From assembly GCF_905175375.1 (NCBI RefSeq), contig NZ_CAJIMS010000001.1:2356001-2420000 (forward strand): a stretch of DNA of 64,000 bases. The letters run 5' to 3'. How positions within the stretch are numbered: the stretch's first letter is position 1; the number at the start of each line of letters is the position of its first letter. The position numbers and the translations under genes are program-made. Origin of the DNA: Chryseobacterium aquaeductus. Lineage in GTDB: Bacteria; Bacteroidota; Bacteroidia; Flavobacteriales; Weeksellaceae. A model generated the notes under the pieces. It saw only the letters and a list, made by a program, of their open reading frames with translations, ran no database searches and was not told the DNA's origin. Positions 44,503-53,818 of this stretch are shown piece by piece.

Positions 44503-45446
44503 TGGGTGAAAATATAAAATTTCGATACAGGCTAGTTGATACAGTTAATACTGATCATGAAAAATATAAAGCACTACATAATTCTTTATTTAAAGGTGCA
44601 AATACATCATCCGAATGGATTCAATGGTATCATAAAGAAATAGGAGCGTTAAAAGCTTGGTCAGAGGGTATTCGTACATGGGGAGTTTTTGATGGAGAAG
44701 AATTAGTTGGTATTTGGAGTGTTGAGCCTAAATTATTAAAAAGTTCTGATAAAAACATATATGTAGGAAGGTGTTTTGCAGTTGGAATTCATGAAGGATA
44801 TCGCAGACATGGTCTTTTTGTTTCTTTAAGTGAGTATGCAATTCAACAAGAAAAAAAAATAGCTGAATATGAATATATTTTAGGGTTTCCACAAGTAGGA
44901 AGATCAGTTGTTGGCGGTCATTTTAAAGCAGGATGGGAAGAAGTGTTGACAATTGATATTTTTAGCCGAAAAAATGTACCTAGGATTTTTGGCGAAGCGC
45001 GATCGACTATAAATTTTATAACAAATTATGATGGAATTAAAATTGAAGCAAAATGTGACGGACTTATTGAAAATTCAGATTACAATACTTTACGATATAG
45101 TAAACATCCAGACCATCAGTATTTAACCTACCAGTATCAAGATGCTACAATTGTTTTAAAGCCTTATGGTAATTTTTGTCATATTTTGGATTTATCGGGA
45201 GCTTTAGAAAATGTGAAATTTTTATTAGATGTTGTTAAATCACTAGCCTTAAAGCATGGGTGGGCCGAAGTCAATGCGTGGTGTGCTGAAAATGAATTTT
45301 ATAAAGAAGCCTATTTAGCTAGCGGCTTTACCTCGGGAGCTGATTTCGGATTGCCAGTCACGCTTATAGCAGTAAGAATAAATGCTGAAACTCCCCTCAT
45401 GCTAAACAATGTAAGTTTGCAAATGGGAATTGAGGAAGGATATTAA
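44502..45446 (+). CDS. GNAT-like acyltransferase
   Basis: A 314-residue protein resembling a GNAT-fold N-acyltransferase. The acyl-CoA-binding beta-hairpin and helix (YVGRCFAVGIHEGYRRHGLFVSLSEYAIQQ) is at about 87-116. The C-terminal half is less conserved, with a second domain-like part ending in NAWCAENEFYKEAYLASGF. Its start overlaps the SDR stop by one base (TAATG). It may transfer the group built by the FabH and SDR encoded next to it onto an amino sugar; the acyl donor is inferred from context. Confidence 0.75.
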   Translation: MGENIKFRYRLVDTVNTDHEKYKALHNSLFKGANTSSEWIQWYHKEIGALKAWSEGIRTWGVFDGEELVGIWSVEPKLLKSSDKNIYVGRCFAVGIHEGYRRHGLFVSLSEYAIQQEKKIAEYEYILGFPQVGRSVVGGHFKAGWEEVLTIDIFSRKNVPRIFGEARSTINFITNYDGIKIEAKCDGLIENSDYNTLRYSKHPDHQYLTYQYQDATIVLKPYGNFCHILDLSGALENVKFLLDVVKSLALKHGWAEVNAWCAENEFYKEAYLASGFTSGADFGLPVTLIAVRINAETPLMLNNVSLQMGIEEGY

Positions 45447-45464
45447 AATTCTAAAAATAAAAAA

Positions 45465-46472
45465 ATGAAAAATGTTTCAAATAATATTATAAGATCTGTA
45501 AAAATATTAGGTACAGGTTCTTATGCTCCTGAAAGAATTGTAAAAAATCAAGAATTAGCAGAAACCCTAACAACTACAGACGAATGGATTTTTGAAAATT
45601 TAGGAATACGCGAAAGACATATTGCTGCAGATAATGAATTTACTTCTGATTTAGCTTTTAAGGCAGCTGAAAAAGCACTAGAAAACGCATCATTACAAGC
45701 TAATGATATTGATTTGATAATTGTTGCTACTGCAACGCCCGACAGATTGGCACCATCAACTGCGTGTATCGTTCAAGAAAAACTAGGAGCGGTGAATGCG
45801 GCAGCATTTGATGTTAATGCAGTTTGCTCAGGATTTTTATACGCCTTTGCTATCGGGTCACAATTTATAGCAGCTGGTATGTATCAAAATGTTATGGTTA
45901 TTGGAGCGGATACATTTTCAAAAATCACAAATTGGAACGACAGATCTTGCGTATTCTTTGGCGATGGAGCTGGTGCTACCATATTATCACATACCGAAAG
46001 CGGAAAAGGTCTATTGGCTGTGGATTTATATGCCGATGGTACTGGGAAATTTAATTTTACCGTTCCAGCAGGTGGATCAGAGATGCCAGCAACAGAGGAT
46101 ACGGTTGCAAAAGGCTTACACAAATTTCAAATGAATGGAAAAGCAGTTTATGATACAGCTACAAAAGTTTTACCTGAAGCTATAACTACGGTGTTACAAC
46201 GCTGTTCTCTTACTGTAGATGATGTTAATTTTTTGATTCCACATCAACCTAGTATACGAATTTTAAAGAAAACGGCAGAATTGTTAGGGTTACCTTTCGA
46301 AAAGGTCAAAACCAATATGGAACGATATGCGAATACTTCTGGAGGTACAATCCCAATTTTATTAGATGAAGTAAATCGTTCGGGTATTTTAAAAGATGGT
46401 GATGTTTTGGTATTTGCAGCAGTAGGTTCTGGTTGGACATGGGGTAGTGCTGTAATGAGATGGGTAAATTAA
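45465..46472 (+). CDS. FabH-like ketoacyl-ACP synthase III in the glycan locus
   Basis: A 335-residue thiolase-fold condensing enzyme. The full triad is C121 (NAVCSGFLYAF), H260 (LIPHQPSIRIL) and N290 (RYANTSGGTIP). It opens with VKILGTGSYAPERIVKN and ends in GSGWTWGSAVMRW, both typical FabH. It is very unlikely to be the housekeeping fatty-acid FabH because it sits in a polysaccharide operon next to an SDR and a GNAT. It probably condenses an acyl-CoA with malonyl-ACP to start a short 3-ketoacyl chain. A decayed homologue lies at 59587-59940. Confidence 0.92.
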   Translation: MKNVSNNIIRSVKILGTGSYAPERIVKNQELAETLTTTDEWIFENLGIRERHIAADNEFTSDLAFKAAEKALENASLQANDIDLIIVATATPDRLAPSTACIVQEKLGAVNAAAFDVNAVCSGFLYAFAIGSQFIAAGMYQNVMVIGADTFSKITNWNDRSCVFFGDGAGATILSHTESGKGLLAVDLYADGTGKFNFTVPAGGSEMPATEDTVAKGLHKFQMNGKAVYDTATKVLPEAITTVLQRCSLTVDDVNFLIPHQPSIRILKKTAELLGLPFEKVKTNMERYANTSGGTIPILLDEVNRSGILKDGDVLVFAAVGSGWTWGSAVMRWVN

Positions 46473-46606
46473 GGATGAGATCGTAAGGTTTTTTGAAAAA
46501 TTTCGCTTTTAAACTTAAATAATAATTTACCAATATTAATCGTTGCGTAACTATAAATTTAAACATTAGATTTCTAAAAATCAATAATTTTAGTTTATAA
46601 AAAAGA

Positions 46607-48106
46607 ATGAAAAAAAATATAATTGCTAATTTTATTGGAAGATTTTGGAGCATACTTTCAAATTTTTTGTTCATTCCACTGTACATTCATTATTTAGGTT
46701 TTGAAAGTTACTCGGTTATCAGTTTTGCATTGATGATTGCTGGAATAATGGCTGTTTTAGATTCAGGCTTAACGGCAACTTTGTCACGTGAGTTCTCTAG
46801 AAAAGACAATAATGATGAGGATAAACTAAAAGTGTACAAGAATTTGGAAACACTTTATTTTTTCATGATTGGCATTTGTATTCTTTCAATTTTCTTGTCC
46901 TCAAATATAATTGCCGAAAAATGGTTGAATGTTAATTCTTTTTCTCCCCAACAAATTTCTGTCTTTTTAAAAATAATCAGTTTTGAGATTGGATTTCAGT
47001 TACTTTTTAGATTTTATATGGGTGGACTTTTAGGATTAGAAAATCAAGTTGAAGCTAATTTTTTTCAAGTAGGTTGGGGTATTTTTAGAAATGGGTTAGT
47101 ACTTGTTGCAATAATGTATATTCCTACTTTAGAAGTCTTTTTTGCTTGGCAAACCATATCTACAATTGTATTTACATTTCTTATAAAGATTTTTCTTGAT
47201 AAAATTATTTTAGGAAAATATACAATACATTTTAATTTTAATATAGAAAAAAAAATAATTTCAAAAATTTGGAAATTTGCTTCGGGTATGATGTTAATTG
47301 CAATAGTTGCAGCGTTTAATACTCAGATGGACAAATTGGCAATCAGCAAATTATTATCTCTTGAAAATTTAGGATATTATACATTAGCAGTTTCTTTATC
47401 TCAAGTACTTATCGTTTTGGTTAACCCTATTGCAACCGCATTGCTACCCAGATTTACGGCATATTTTTCTGGAAATAAAATTATTGAAGCAAGAAATCTC
47501 TTTATGAAGACTAGTTTATTAGTTTCAGTAATGATATTTTCAATTATGATGGTAATGTCATTTTTTGCCAAAAATCTCATTTGGATATGGACTGGAAACA
47601 GTGAAATCGCAACAAAAACATTTCAATTAGTTCCTATCATTGCATTAGCTTATACGATGTTTGCTTTACAATTTTTGCCCTATAATATTGCTATAGCGAA
47701 TGGATACACGAAACTTAATAATATTTTAGGTATTGGAAGCTTAATAGTCACAATTCCTGGGTATTTTTTAGCAACTAAATATTTTGGTTCTATCGGTGCT
47801 GCGACCATCTTTTGTTTTGTGCAGGTGATAACGACATTTATTTATATTTTTCTTATCAACAAAAAGTTTATAAAAAGTAATATCATAAAAGATATTTATT
47901 GGAAACAATTTATTCTACCTTTTATATGTGCTGGTATTGTTGCATTATTATTTTCTAAAATACCATTGACATTCGACAATAATCGCATATTATCTTTGAT
48001 TTGGATTGGGTTTGTTACATTTGCAACGTTAGTTATTACTTTGGCAATTTTAGTGCCTGTTAAAGAAATAAAAAGCATTATAAATTTTAGAAAAAGTAAA
48101 ATTTAA
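46607..48106 (+). CDS. Wzx-like oligosaccharide flippase (first)
   Basis: A 499-residue polytopic membrane protein of the MOP/Wzx family with about 12-14 hydrophobic segments. The start (IIANFIGRFWSILSNFLFIPLYIHYLG) is typical. It should flip lipid-linked oligosaccharide units to the periplasm. A second flippase at 62669-63955 is dissimilar, which suggests two different glycan units. It is preceded by a 134-bp spacer. Confidence 0.92.
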   Translation: MKKNIIANFIGRFWSILSNFLFIPLYIHYLGFESYSVISFALMIAGIMAVLDSGLTATLSREFSRKDNNDEDKLKVYKNLETLYFFMIGICILSIFLSSNIIAEKWLNVNSFSPQQISVFLKIISFEIGFQLLFRFYMGGLLGLENQVEANFFQVGWGIFRNGLVLVAIMYIPTLEVFFAWQTISTIVFTFLIKIFLDKIILGKYTIHFNFNIEKKIISKIWKFASGMMLIAIVAAFNTQMDKLAISKLLSLENLGYYTLAVSLSQVLIVLVNPIATALLPRFTAYFSGNKIIEARNLFMKTSLLVSVMIFSIMMVMSFFAKNLIWIWTGNSEIATKTFQLVPIIALAYTMFALQFLPYNIAIANGYTKLNNILGIGSLIVTIPGYFLATKYFGSIGAATIFCFVQVITTFIYIFLINKKFIKSNIIKDIYWKQFILPFICAGIVALLFSKIPLTFDNNRILSLIWIGFVTFATLVITLAILVPVKEIKSIINFRKSKI

Positions 48107-48112
48107 GATTCA

Positions 48113-49246
48113 ATGAAACCATTATTAAGTATTGCCATAGCTACTAAAGACCGCGAAAAATATTGTATACAATCTATACAATCCATTTTGTCTTTAGAAT
48201 ATAAAAATATTGAAATTACATTATCCGATAATAGTGCAACTACTCAGGTAAGAGATTTTGTCGACAAATTGCAGTCAGACCAAATTGTTTACCGCTATGA
48301 CAATAGTGCAGTTTCATCAATAGAAAATTTTAATCGTGCGGTGGAGCTTACTACCGGTGAATATGTAATGTTAATTGGTGATGACGACACTATATTACCG
48401 AAAGCTATAGAAATGGCGCAATGGGCAAAAAATAACAATGTCGATTCTGTATGTTCCAAGGAGACTATTATATATTATTGGCCTAAAGCGTTAGAAAAAT
48501 ATCCTGATGGCGCAGTCATCATTCCAAAAACTACAAATAATTTAAAAAAAATCAACGTTAAAAATGAGTTGATCACTTTATTAAAAAGTGGTTTGCAAAA
48601 TTATTTATTGTACTCGCTGCCAAAAACCTATCACGGTTTGGTCAAAAGAAATGTACTTGAAGAAATAAAAAGAAGAACCGGTCATTTTTACGGAGGATTA
48701 AGTCCTGATTTGTATTCTGCTGTTGCTGTTGCTTGTGTTGGTACAAGTCATTATCAAATAGGTGAGCCTCTATCTGTGGCAGGAGTTTGTGCAACTAGTA
48801 CCACAGCAGATAATGTTACAGGAAAACACTCGGGAACATTGGAAAATATTCCTCATCTGCGTCATAGAACAGGATATGTATTTGATAAAAGGATTCCTAA
48901 ATATTACAGTGTAAATACAATTTGGGCAGAATCAGGTTTGAAAGCATTAGAAGAATTAAAAGAATTTGAATTATTAAAACAATTTAATATGTTTTATCTT
49001 TTGGCACAAGGCAAAATACACAATAACAAATTTATCCCTGAAATTATTAAAATAGAAACCGAGAAAATGCTTTCCGAAAATAATATTGATACATTTCAAT
49101 ATAAAATACAAAATGCAAAAGCACTTAGCATTATTTTTTACAGAAAATTTTTTAGTATTTTGAAAGCTAAGATGAATAAAGACAATCTCACAATTATAGA
49201 AAACGTATCAGATATTCAAAAAATATTTGAACTTTATAAATCATAA
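48113..49246 (+). CDS. Family 2 glycosyltransferase
   Basis: A 377-residue cytoplasmic GT-A fold glycosyltransferase. It opens with PLLSIAIATKDREKYCIQSIQSIL, and the metal-binding DxD is in LIGDDDTILPKA at about 90-101. The C-terminal 150 residues are variable and may give acceptor specificity. It is part of the repeat-unit assembly set between the flippase and the polymerase genes. Confidence 0.88.
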   Translation: MKPLLSIAIATKDREKYCIQSIQSILSLEYKNIEITLSDNSATTQVRDFVDKLQSDQIVYRYDNSAVSSIENFNRAVELTTGEYVMLIGDDDTILPKAIEMAQWAKNNNVDSVCSKETIIYYWPKALEKYPDGAVIIPKTTNNLKKINVKNELITLLKSGLQNYLLYSLPKTYHGLVKRNVLEEIKRRTGHFYGGLSPDLYSAVAVACVGTSHYQIGEPLSVAGVCATSTTADNVTGKHSGTLENIPHLRHRTGYVFDKRIPKYYSVNTIWAESGLKALEELKEFELLKQFNMFYLLAQGKIHNNKFIPEIIKIETEKMLSENNIDTFQYKIQNAKALSIIFYRKFFSILKAKMNKDNLTIIENVSDIQKIFELYKS

Positions 49247-49247
49247 T

Positions 49248-50300
49248 ATGCTGTATTATCTTGTGCCTTATATTTTCATCACCTTTCTGTCTCTTAATAT
49301 TTATTTTAAGAAACAGAAAATAAGTTGGCAAATTATTTTGTTTTTTTTACTACCGTCAATTTTGATAGTAGGATTACGCGGAAATGTGGGAACAGATACT
49401 GTACATTATTTAGCTTATTTAGAAGATATTCATCTATTCGGTGATAGTTTAGTAAAATTTGAACCTGGTTTTAAACTTTTAAACAAATTTATAATTTATT
49501 TGGGGGCTACACCTCGTTTAGGTGTTGCTATTATTGGGATGATCTCGATTTCAATATTATGTGCTGTCTACTCACGATCGAAAAATGAAATGATTCTATT
49601 TTCTCTGGTAGTATACCCATTATTCTTTTTTGATTTCACTATGAATGGAATGAGATATGGTCTGAGTTTTTGTCTGGCGACCATAGCTATTGATGCACTC
49701 TATAGAAAGAAATATTGGCATTTTGCGATTTGGGGCATCACTGCATTCACCATACAGTACTCATCCTTATTACTTATTTTATTATTTTTAAGTGTTTTGG
49801 TCAAAAAAAAATACATCATCATCTTTTCAATAATATTAGGAGGTTTCATCTTAATTTTCCCAAATATGTTTGCCTTTTTTATGGATAGTGTTGCTGATAA
49901 ACAGAATGCATATGGTGAAGTTTATGCACCTGGTTTTGTTTCTGGTCTTGCTCCGTTATTAGTAGTTTTGTTTTTGTATTCAAATTTTTTATACTTTAAA
50001 AAAAACAAAAACTATTCTAAACTTATTCATTTTGTTGTGATTTTCGAAATAGTATCTTTTATAATAGCAAAATTTACCTATGCAGGCTTACGATTACAAG
50101 GTGTTTTTTTGTATGGAATGATTTTATTCCTAAAAAACAATACAACAACATTACAAGTTCGTAGGCAATATATTTTTAATTTATCGATTGTAAGTGTCTT
50201 TTCAATCTTGTTATTTTTTAAAAATATTTCCAATATAGTAGAAGGTGATGTCTCGCCATTTTTACCATATAAATTTTTTTGGGAAGAAAATAATAAATAG
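49248..50300 (+). CDS. EpsG-family (Wzy-type) polysaccharide polymerase
   Basis: A 350-residue polytopic membrane protein from ATG 49248, directly behind the stop of the glycosyltransferase gene. EpsG/Wzy-like features are MLYYLVPYIFITFLSLNIYF at the start, RGNVGTDTVHYLAYLED near 43-59 and about ten membrane segments. It should polymerise repeat units in the periplasm. The TTG at 49227 sometimes read as a start lies inside the upstream gene and is not used. Confidence 0.87.
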   Translation: MLYYLVPYIFITFLSLNIYFKKQKISWQIILFFLLPSILIVGLRGNVGTDTVHYLAYLEDIHLFGDSLVKFEPGFKLLNKFIIYLGATPRLGVAIIGMISISILCAVYSRSKNEMILFSLVVYPLFFFDFTMNGMRYGLSFCLATIAIDALYRKKYWHFAIWGITAFTIQYSSLLLILLFLSVLVKKKYIIIFSIILGGFILIFPNMFAFFMDSVADKQNAYGEVYAPGFVSGLAPLLVVLFLYSNFLYFKKNKNYSKLIHFVVIFEIVSFIIAKFTYAGLRLQGVFLYGMILFLKNNTTTLQVRRQYIFNLSIVSVFSILLFFKNISNIVEGDVSPFLPYKFFWEENNK

Positions 50301-50303
50301 TCT

Positions 50304-50690
50304 ATGAAAAATTCAGTAATAACTCCGATGTTCAATGCAGAGAAAAATGTAAATATTACGACAAGCGGCACTTTGATTATTAATAAATCAACCATTGTTT
50401 TAGCTAACACCTTTATTACGGATATTGATCATCACTATCAGAAAATAGGAATTCCTATTCTTGACCAGAAAATCATAGTTAAGAAAACAGAAATTGGAGA
50501 AAATTGTTTTATTGGAATGGGTGTTGCAATCCAAACAGGGACAATATTAGGAAATCAATGTATAGTGGGGTCAAATTCTGTTGTGAGAGGTGTTTTTCCT
50601 GATTATTCAGTGATCGTCGGTTGCTCCTGCTAAAATAGTGGAAAAATTTAATCTGGAAACAAAAGTCTGGGAGAAGCTAGCAAATTAAAT
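50304..50690 (+). pseudogene. Chimeric acyltransferase relic
   Basis: A broken gene. Its first 16 residues (MKNSVITPMFNAEKNV) look like the start of a family 2 glycosyltransferase, as in the gene at 52417 (RISVVIPMYNAEKTI). The following part (IIVKKTEIGENCFIGMG, then GNQCIVGSNSVVRGVFPDYS) is a left-handed beta-helix acyltransferase. The frame ends at GCSC near 50633. One base less at about 50617-50624 would give the normal ending APAKIVEKFNLETKVWEKLAN, finishing at 50687. The gene therefore looks like a fusion of two gene pieces plus a frameshift, probably non-functional. Confidence 0.8.
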
Positions 50691-50700
50691 TATTTTAAAT

Positions 50701-52413
50701 TTGAAAAAATTAGGGTTCTTATTAATAATCACTTTTTTCTGCTGCGAAGTATATTCGCAGTCTTTAACGTTGGCAAATGCTGGAAATTCTAATTACAAAA
50801 TATTGATTCCCACAGATCCTGATCAAAATGAAGTTTTAGCTGCTTCAAAATTTCAAAATTATTTCAAAACCATCACGGGAGTTCAATTGCCTATTCAAAA
50901 TAAAGAAAATCTACAGCAAGAAAAATTTGCAATTTTAATAGCAAACTCCAGAAGGTTCAAGAATATAAAAAGCATTCAGCATGACGGCGTAGTTATTAAA
51001 ACAGAAGGTAGCAATCTCTTAATTTGCGGTGGTGAAAACAGAGGAGTTTTATATAGTGTATATACATTTTTCGAAAAGTATCTAGACTGTAAATTTTTTG
51101 CATTAGATGAAATTAAAACTCCAAAGAAAAGTAAAGTTGAAATTTCTCAAATTGATTATCAATACTCACCCTATTTTAGTTTTCGATCATATTATTCTTT
51201 AGAAAACGAAGAAAAAGAGTATGCCGATTTTAATAAACAAAATTATTTTTTTGAAAATCGTCTTTATCCAGCCCATTCATTAGCATGGCTTTTACCCGCA
51301 AGTAAGTATTTTGAAAGTAATCCAGAATTTTTCGCTCTTATTGATGGAAAAAGAAATCCAACTCAAATTTGTTTTAGTAGTGATGGAGCATTAAAAGAAT
51401 TAATAAAAATATTAAGATTAGAAATGTCCTTAACCCCAAATCAAGTTTGGTCTGTTAGTCACTTAGATTCACCGAATTACTGTCATTGCAATTTATGTGA
51501 AAATAAATATAAATCAGGAAATGGTTTTTGTGAAACATTAATTCCTTTTGTAAATAAAGTTGCAAGAGCATTTCCAGAAAAAACGATTAGTACTTTAGCA
51601 TACAATCAATCAATATTTCCATCAAAATTAGAAAAACCAGAGAAAAATGTTGAAATTATGTTTTGTTTAACTAATTTGGATAGAAGGTATAGTATTACAT
51701 TAGATAAAAGTAAAGGAGCAGAAAAACTTCTGAAAGCATTACAATCTTGGAAAAAGCAAACTAGTGATATTTTTATTTGGGATTATTCGGTTAATTATTT
51801 TCATTCACTGTCGCCATTTCCTAATATTTATACTTTTCCACAAAATATAAAATTTTTTAAAGATTTTGGTATAAAAGAAGTTTTTATGCAAGGGATTGGA
51901 CCGCAAAAAGGTGAATTCTCTGAGCTTAAATCTTATATTGCCTCTAAACTTCTTTGGAATCCCAATTTAGATTTTAATAAATTGCTAGATGAATTTTTAA
52001 TAAACTACTATGGAAACGGTTGGGAAGAGATGAAAAAATATATTCTGACAATTGATGCAGAATCAAAAAAATATCAATCTCCTTTAAATGAATATTCGAA
52101 TCCAACTTTATATAAAAATGGATTTTTAAGCCAAAATAATATTTTAAATTATAAAAAAATTATAGAATCAACGCTTTCAAAAGTACAAAAAGATGGGAAA
52201 TTCTATAATAGAATTAATAAAGAAATATTAACATTGGAATACGCTGAATTAGAAATACAAAGCCTTTATGATAAAAACAAGGATTTTAATACTAAAAATG
52301 ATTTTGTTAAAAAATTAAATAATTTTAAGTTAGAAACTCAAAAAAATAATATAAAAAATCTTAAAAATGGGGAGTTTACTGTTGACGAATTTATTAATCA
52401 GAAAGAGAAATAA
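50701..52413 (+). CDS. Exported DUF4838 protein
   Basis: A 570-residue exported protein, TTG start at 50701, with signal peptide KKLGFLLIITFFCCEVYSQ. It has an N-terminal alpha-glucuronidase-like domain (about 25-130; DPDQNEVLAASKFQNYF, GGENRGVLYSVYTFFEKYL) and a DUF4838 domain (about 180-440) with NPTQICFSSDG and SHLDSPNYCHCNLCENKY. DUF4838 proteins are related to glycoside hydrolases and are probably periplasmic or surface. Inside a polysaccharide-assembly operon it could trim or edit the product. The catalytic residues cannot be assigned. Confidence 0.86.
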   Translation: MKKLGFLLIITFFCCEVYSQSLTLANAGNSNYKILIPTDPDQNEVLAASKFQNYFKTITGVQLPIQNKENLQQEKFAILIANSRRFKNIKSIQHDGVVIKTEGSNLLICGGENRGVLYSVYTFFEKYLDCKFFALDEIKTPKKSKVEISQIDYQYSPYFSFRSYYSLENEEKEYADFNKQNYFFENRLYPAHSLAWLLPASKYFESNPEFFALIDGKRNPTQICFSSDGALKELIKILRLEMSLTPNQVWSVSHLDSPNYCHCNLCENKYKSGNGFCETLIPFVNKVARAFPEKTISTLAYNQSIFPSKLEKPEKNVEIMFCLTNLDRRYSITLDKSKGAEKLLKALQSWKKQTSDIFIWDYSVNYFHSLSPFPNIYTFPQNIKFFKDFGIKEVFMQGIGPQKGEFSELKSYIASKLLWNPNLDFNKLLDEFLINYYGNGWEEMKKYILTIDAESKKYQSPLNEYSNPTLYKNGFLSQNNILNYKKIIESTLSKVQKDGKFYNRINKEILTLEYAELEIQSLYDKNKDFNTKNDFVKKLNNFKLETQKNNIKNLKNGEFTVDEFINQKEK

Positions 52414-52416
52414 AAA

Positions 52417-53205
52417 ATGAGAATATCAGTTGTAATTCCTATGTATAATGCTGAGAAAACTATTGTGAATGTGCTAGATTCAGTTCAAACACAATCTTAT
52501 TTGCCTATTGAAATTATTATTGTAAATGATGGAAGTACAGATAATTCATTAAAAATAGTACAAGATTATATGAATAAGCATATTGCAATTCCTATACATT
52601 TAATAAATAAAAAAAATGGGGGAGTTTCATCTGCAAGAAATTTAGGTATGAAAAAAGCAAATGGAGATTGGATTGCTCTTTTGGACTCAGATGATGTTTG
52701 GCTTCCACATAAATTAGAAAGACAAAAACAAATATTAGAAGCAAAGCCTCATATTGATTTTTTAGGAACAACAAGAAATGATGAAATTATTAAAAGTATT
52801 TTATGGAAAAAACTTGGAAATCTCTCCAAAATAACCCCGAAAAATTTGATGGTGAAATTTGTTTTTGTTGTTCCAACGGTACTTTTTAAAAGAGAAATAG
52901 TAAGTAGTATTGGTTATTTTGATGAAAATCAAAAGCATGCAGAAGAAGGTAATTATTTCATTAGGATTGCAAACAAAAAAAATTGCTATTTATTAAACGA
53001 AAGCCTTGTAATTACTGGCGGAGGCAAAGCTCATTTCGGTGAAAGTGGTTTATCTGGGAATATTTTAGAAATGGAGAAAGGTGAGTTAAAAAATATAAAA
53101 TATGCATATATACATGAAATAATAAATTTTTTTGAGTATATAACTCTTTCTTCATTCTCATTATTTAAATTCTTAAGACGTTGGATAATTGTAAAAACAA
53201 AATAG
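52417..53205 (+). CDS. Family 2 glycosyltransferase
   Basis: A 262-residue GT-A glycosyltransferase. Its start RISVVIPMYNAEKTIVNVLDSVQ, the NDGSTDNS motif at about 36-43 and the DSDDVWLPHKLERQKQ block at about 90-105 are classic. It is extremely AT-rich in third positions. The gene stands 3 bp behind the DUF4838 stop. Confidence 0.92.
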   Translation: MRISVVIPMYNAEKTIVNVLDSVQTQSYLPIEIIIVNDGSTDNSLKIVQDYMNKHIAIPIHLINKKNGGVSSARNLGMKKANGDWIALLDSDDVWLPHKLERQKQILEAKPHIDFLGTTRNDEIIKSILWKKLGNLSKITPKNLMVKFVFVVPTVLFKREIVSSIGYFDENQKHAEEGNYFIRIANKKNCYLLNESLVITGGGKAHFGESGLSGNILEMEKGELKNIKYAYIHEIINFFEYITLSSFSLFKFLRRWIIVKTK

Positions 53206-53808
53206 ATGATTAAACGATATGGAATAAGAGGTATTTTTTCGTTATTTATTTCTTATATTTTCACAAAAATATTTTATAGAAAGTCTAGAATAATAAGACT
53301 GCCTTTTGATATTAGAAATAAAAACTGCATTGATCTAGGTGAGAATCTCACTACTGGAAATTCTTGTAGAATAGAAGCTTATCCTGTAAATATTGCAGAT
53401 CAAAACAAGAAAATTTTAATATTTGGTAAAAACATCCAAATAAATGATTATGTACATATTTCAGCTGGTTTAAAAGTCTCTATTGGTGATAATGTACTTA
53501 TTGCGAGTAAAGTTTTCATATCAGATATTTCTCATGGTTCATATTCAGGTGACGAATTAGACTCTTCTCCCAAAAGTATTCCGCAAGAGAGATTGCTATA
53601 TGCAAAAGAAATTAAAATAGAGGAAAATGTTTGGATAGGTGAATTTGTTTCAGTTCTTCCAGGAGTAACAATTGGTAAAGGATCAATAATTGGCTCAAAC
53701 TCAGTTGTTTCTAGAGATATACCGCCAAATGTAATTGCAGTAGGAACACCAGCAAAGCCTATTAAGAAATACAATTTTATTTCTGAAAAATGGGAAAAAA
53801 TACAATAA
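53206..53808 (+). CDS. WbbJ/LbH-type acyltransferase
   Basis: A 200-residue hexapeptide-repeat acyltransferase forming a left-handed beta-helix. A short N-terminal hydrophobic stretch precedes IGDNVLIASKVFISDISHG, with the active-site His in ISHGSYSG and VWIGEFVSVLPGVTIGKGSIIGS. It probably O-acetylates a sugar of the repeat unit. It starts immediately after the previous stop codon. Confidence 0.9.
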   Translation: MIKRYGIRGIFSLFISYIFTKIFYRKSRIIRLPFDIRNKNCIDLGENLTTGNSCRIEAYPVNIADQNKKILIFGKNIQINDYVHISAGLKVSIGDNVLIASKVFISDISHGSYSGDELDSSPKSIPQERLLYAKEIKIEENVWIGEFVSVLPGVTIGKGSIIGSNSVVSRDIPPNVIAVGTPAKPIKKYNFISEKWEKIQ

Positions 53809-53818
53809 ATTTTTAAAA

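Noticed and set aside
45465..46472. Housekeeping FabH for fatty-acid synthesis
   Set aside because: It sits among polysaccharide genes with no fabD, fabF, acpP or plsX nearby. A glycan role is more likely.
41578..46472. A prophage, integron or insertion sequence explaining the cassette
   Set aside because: No transposase, integrase or terminal inverted repeats are seen. The low-GC middle fits ordinary glycan-locus exchange by recombination.
46306..46686. A 126-codon minus-strand frame across the FabH end and the flippase start
   Set aside because: It is low complexity with no domain and covers two clear plus-strand genes.
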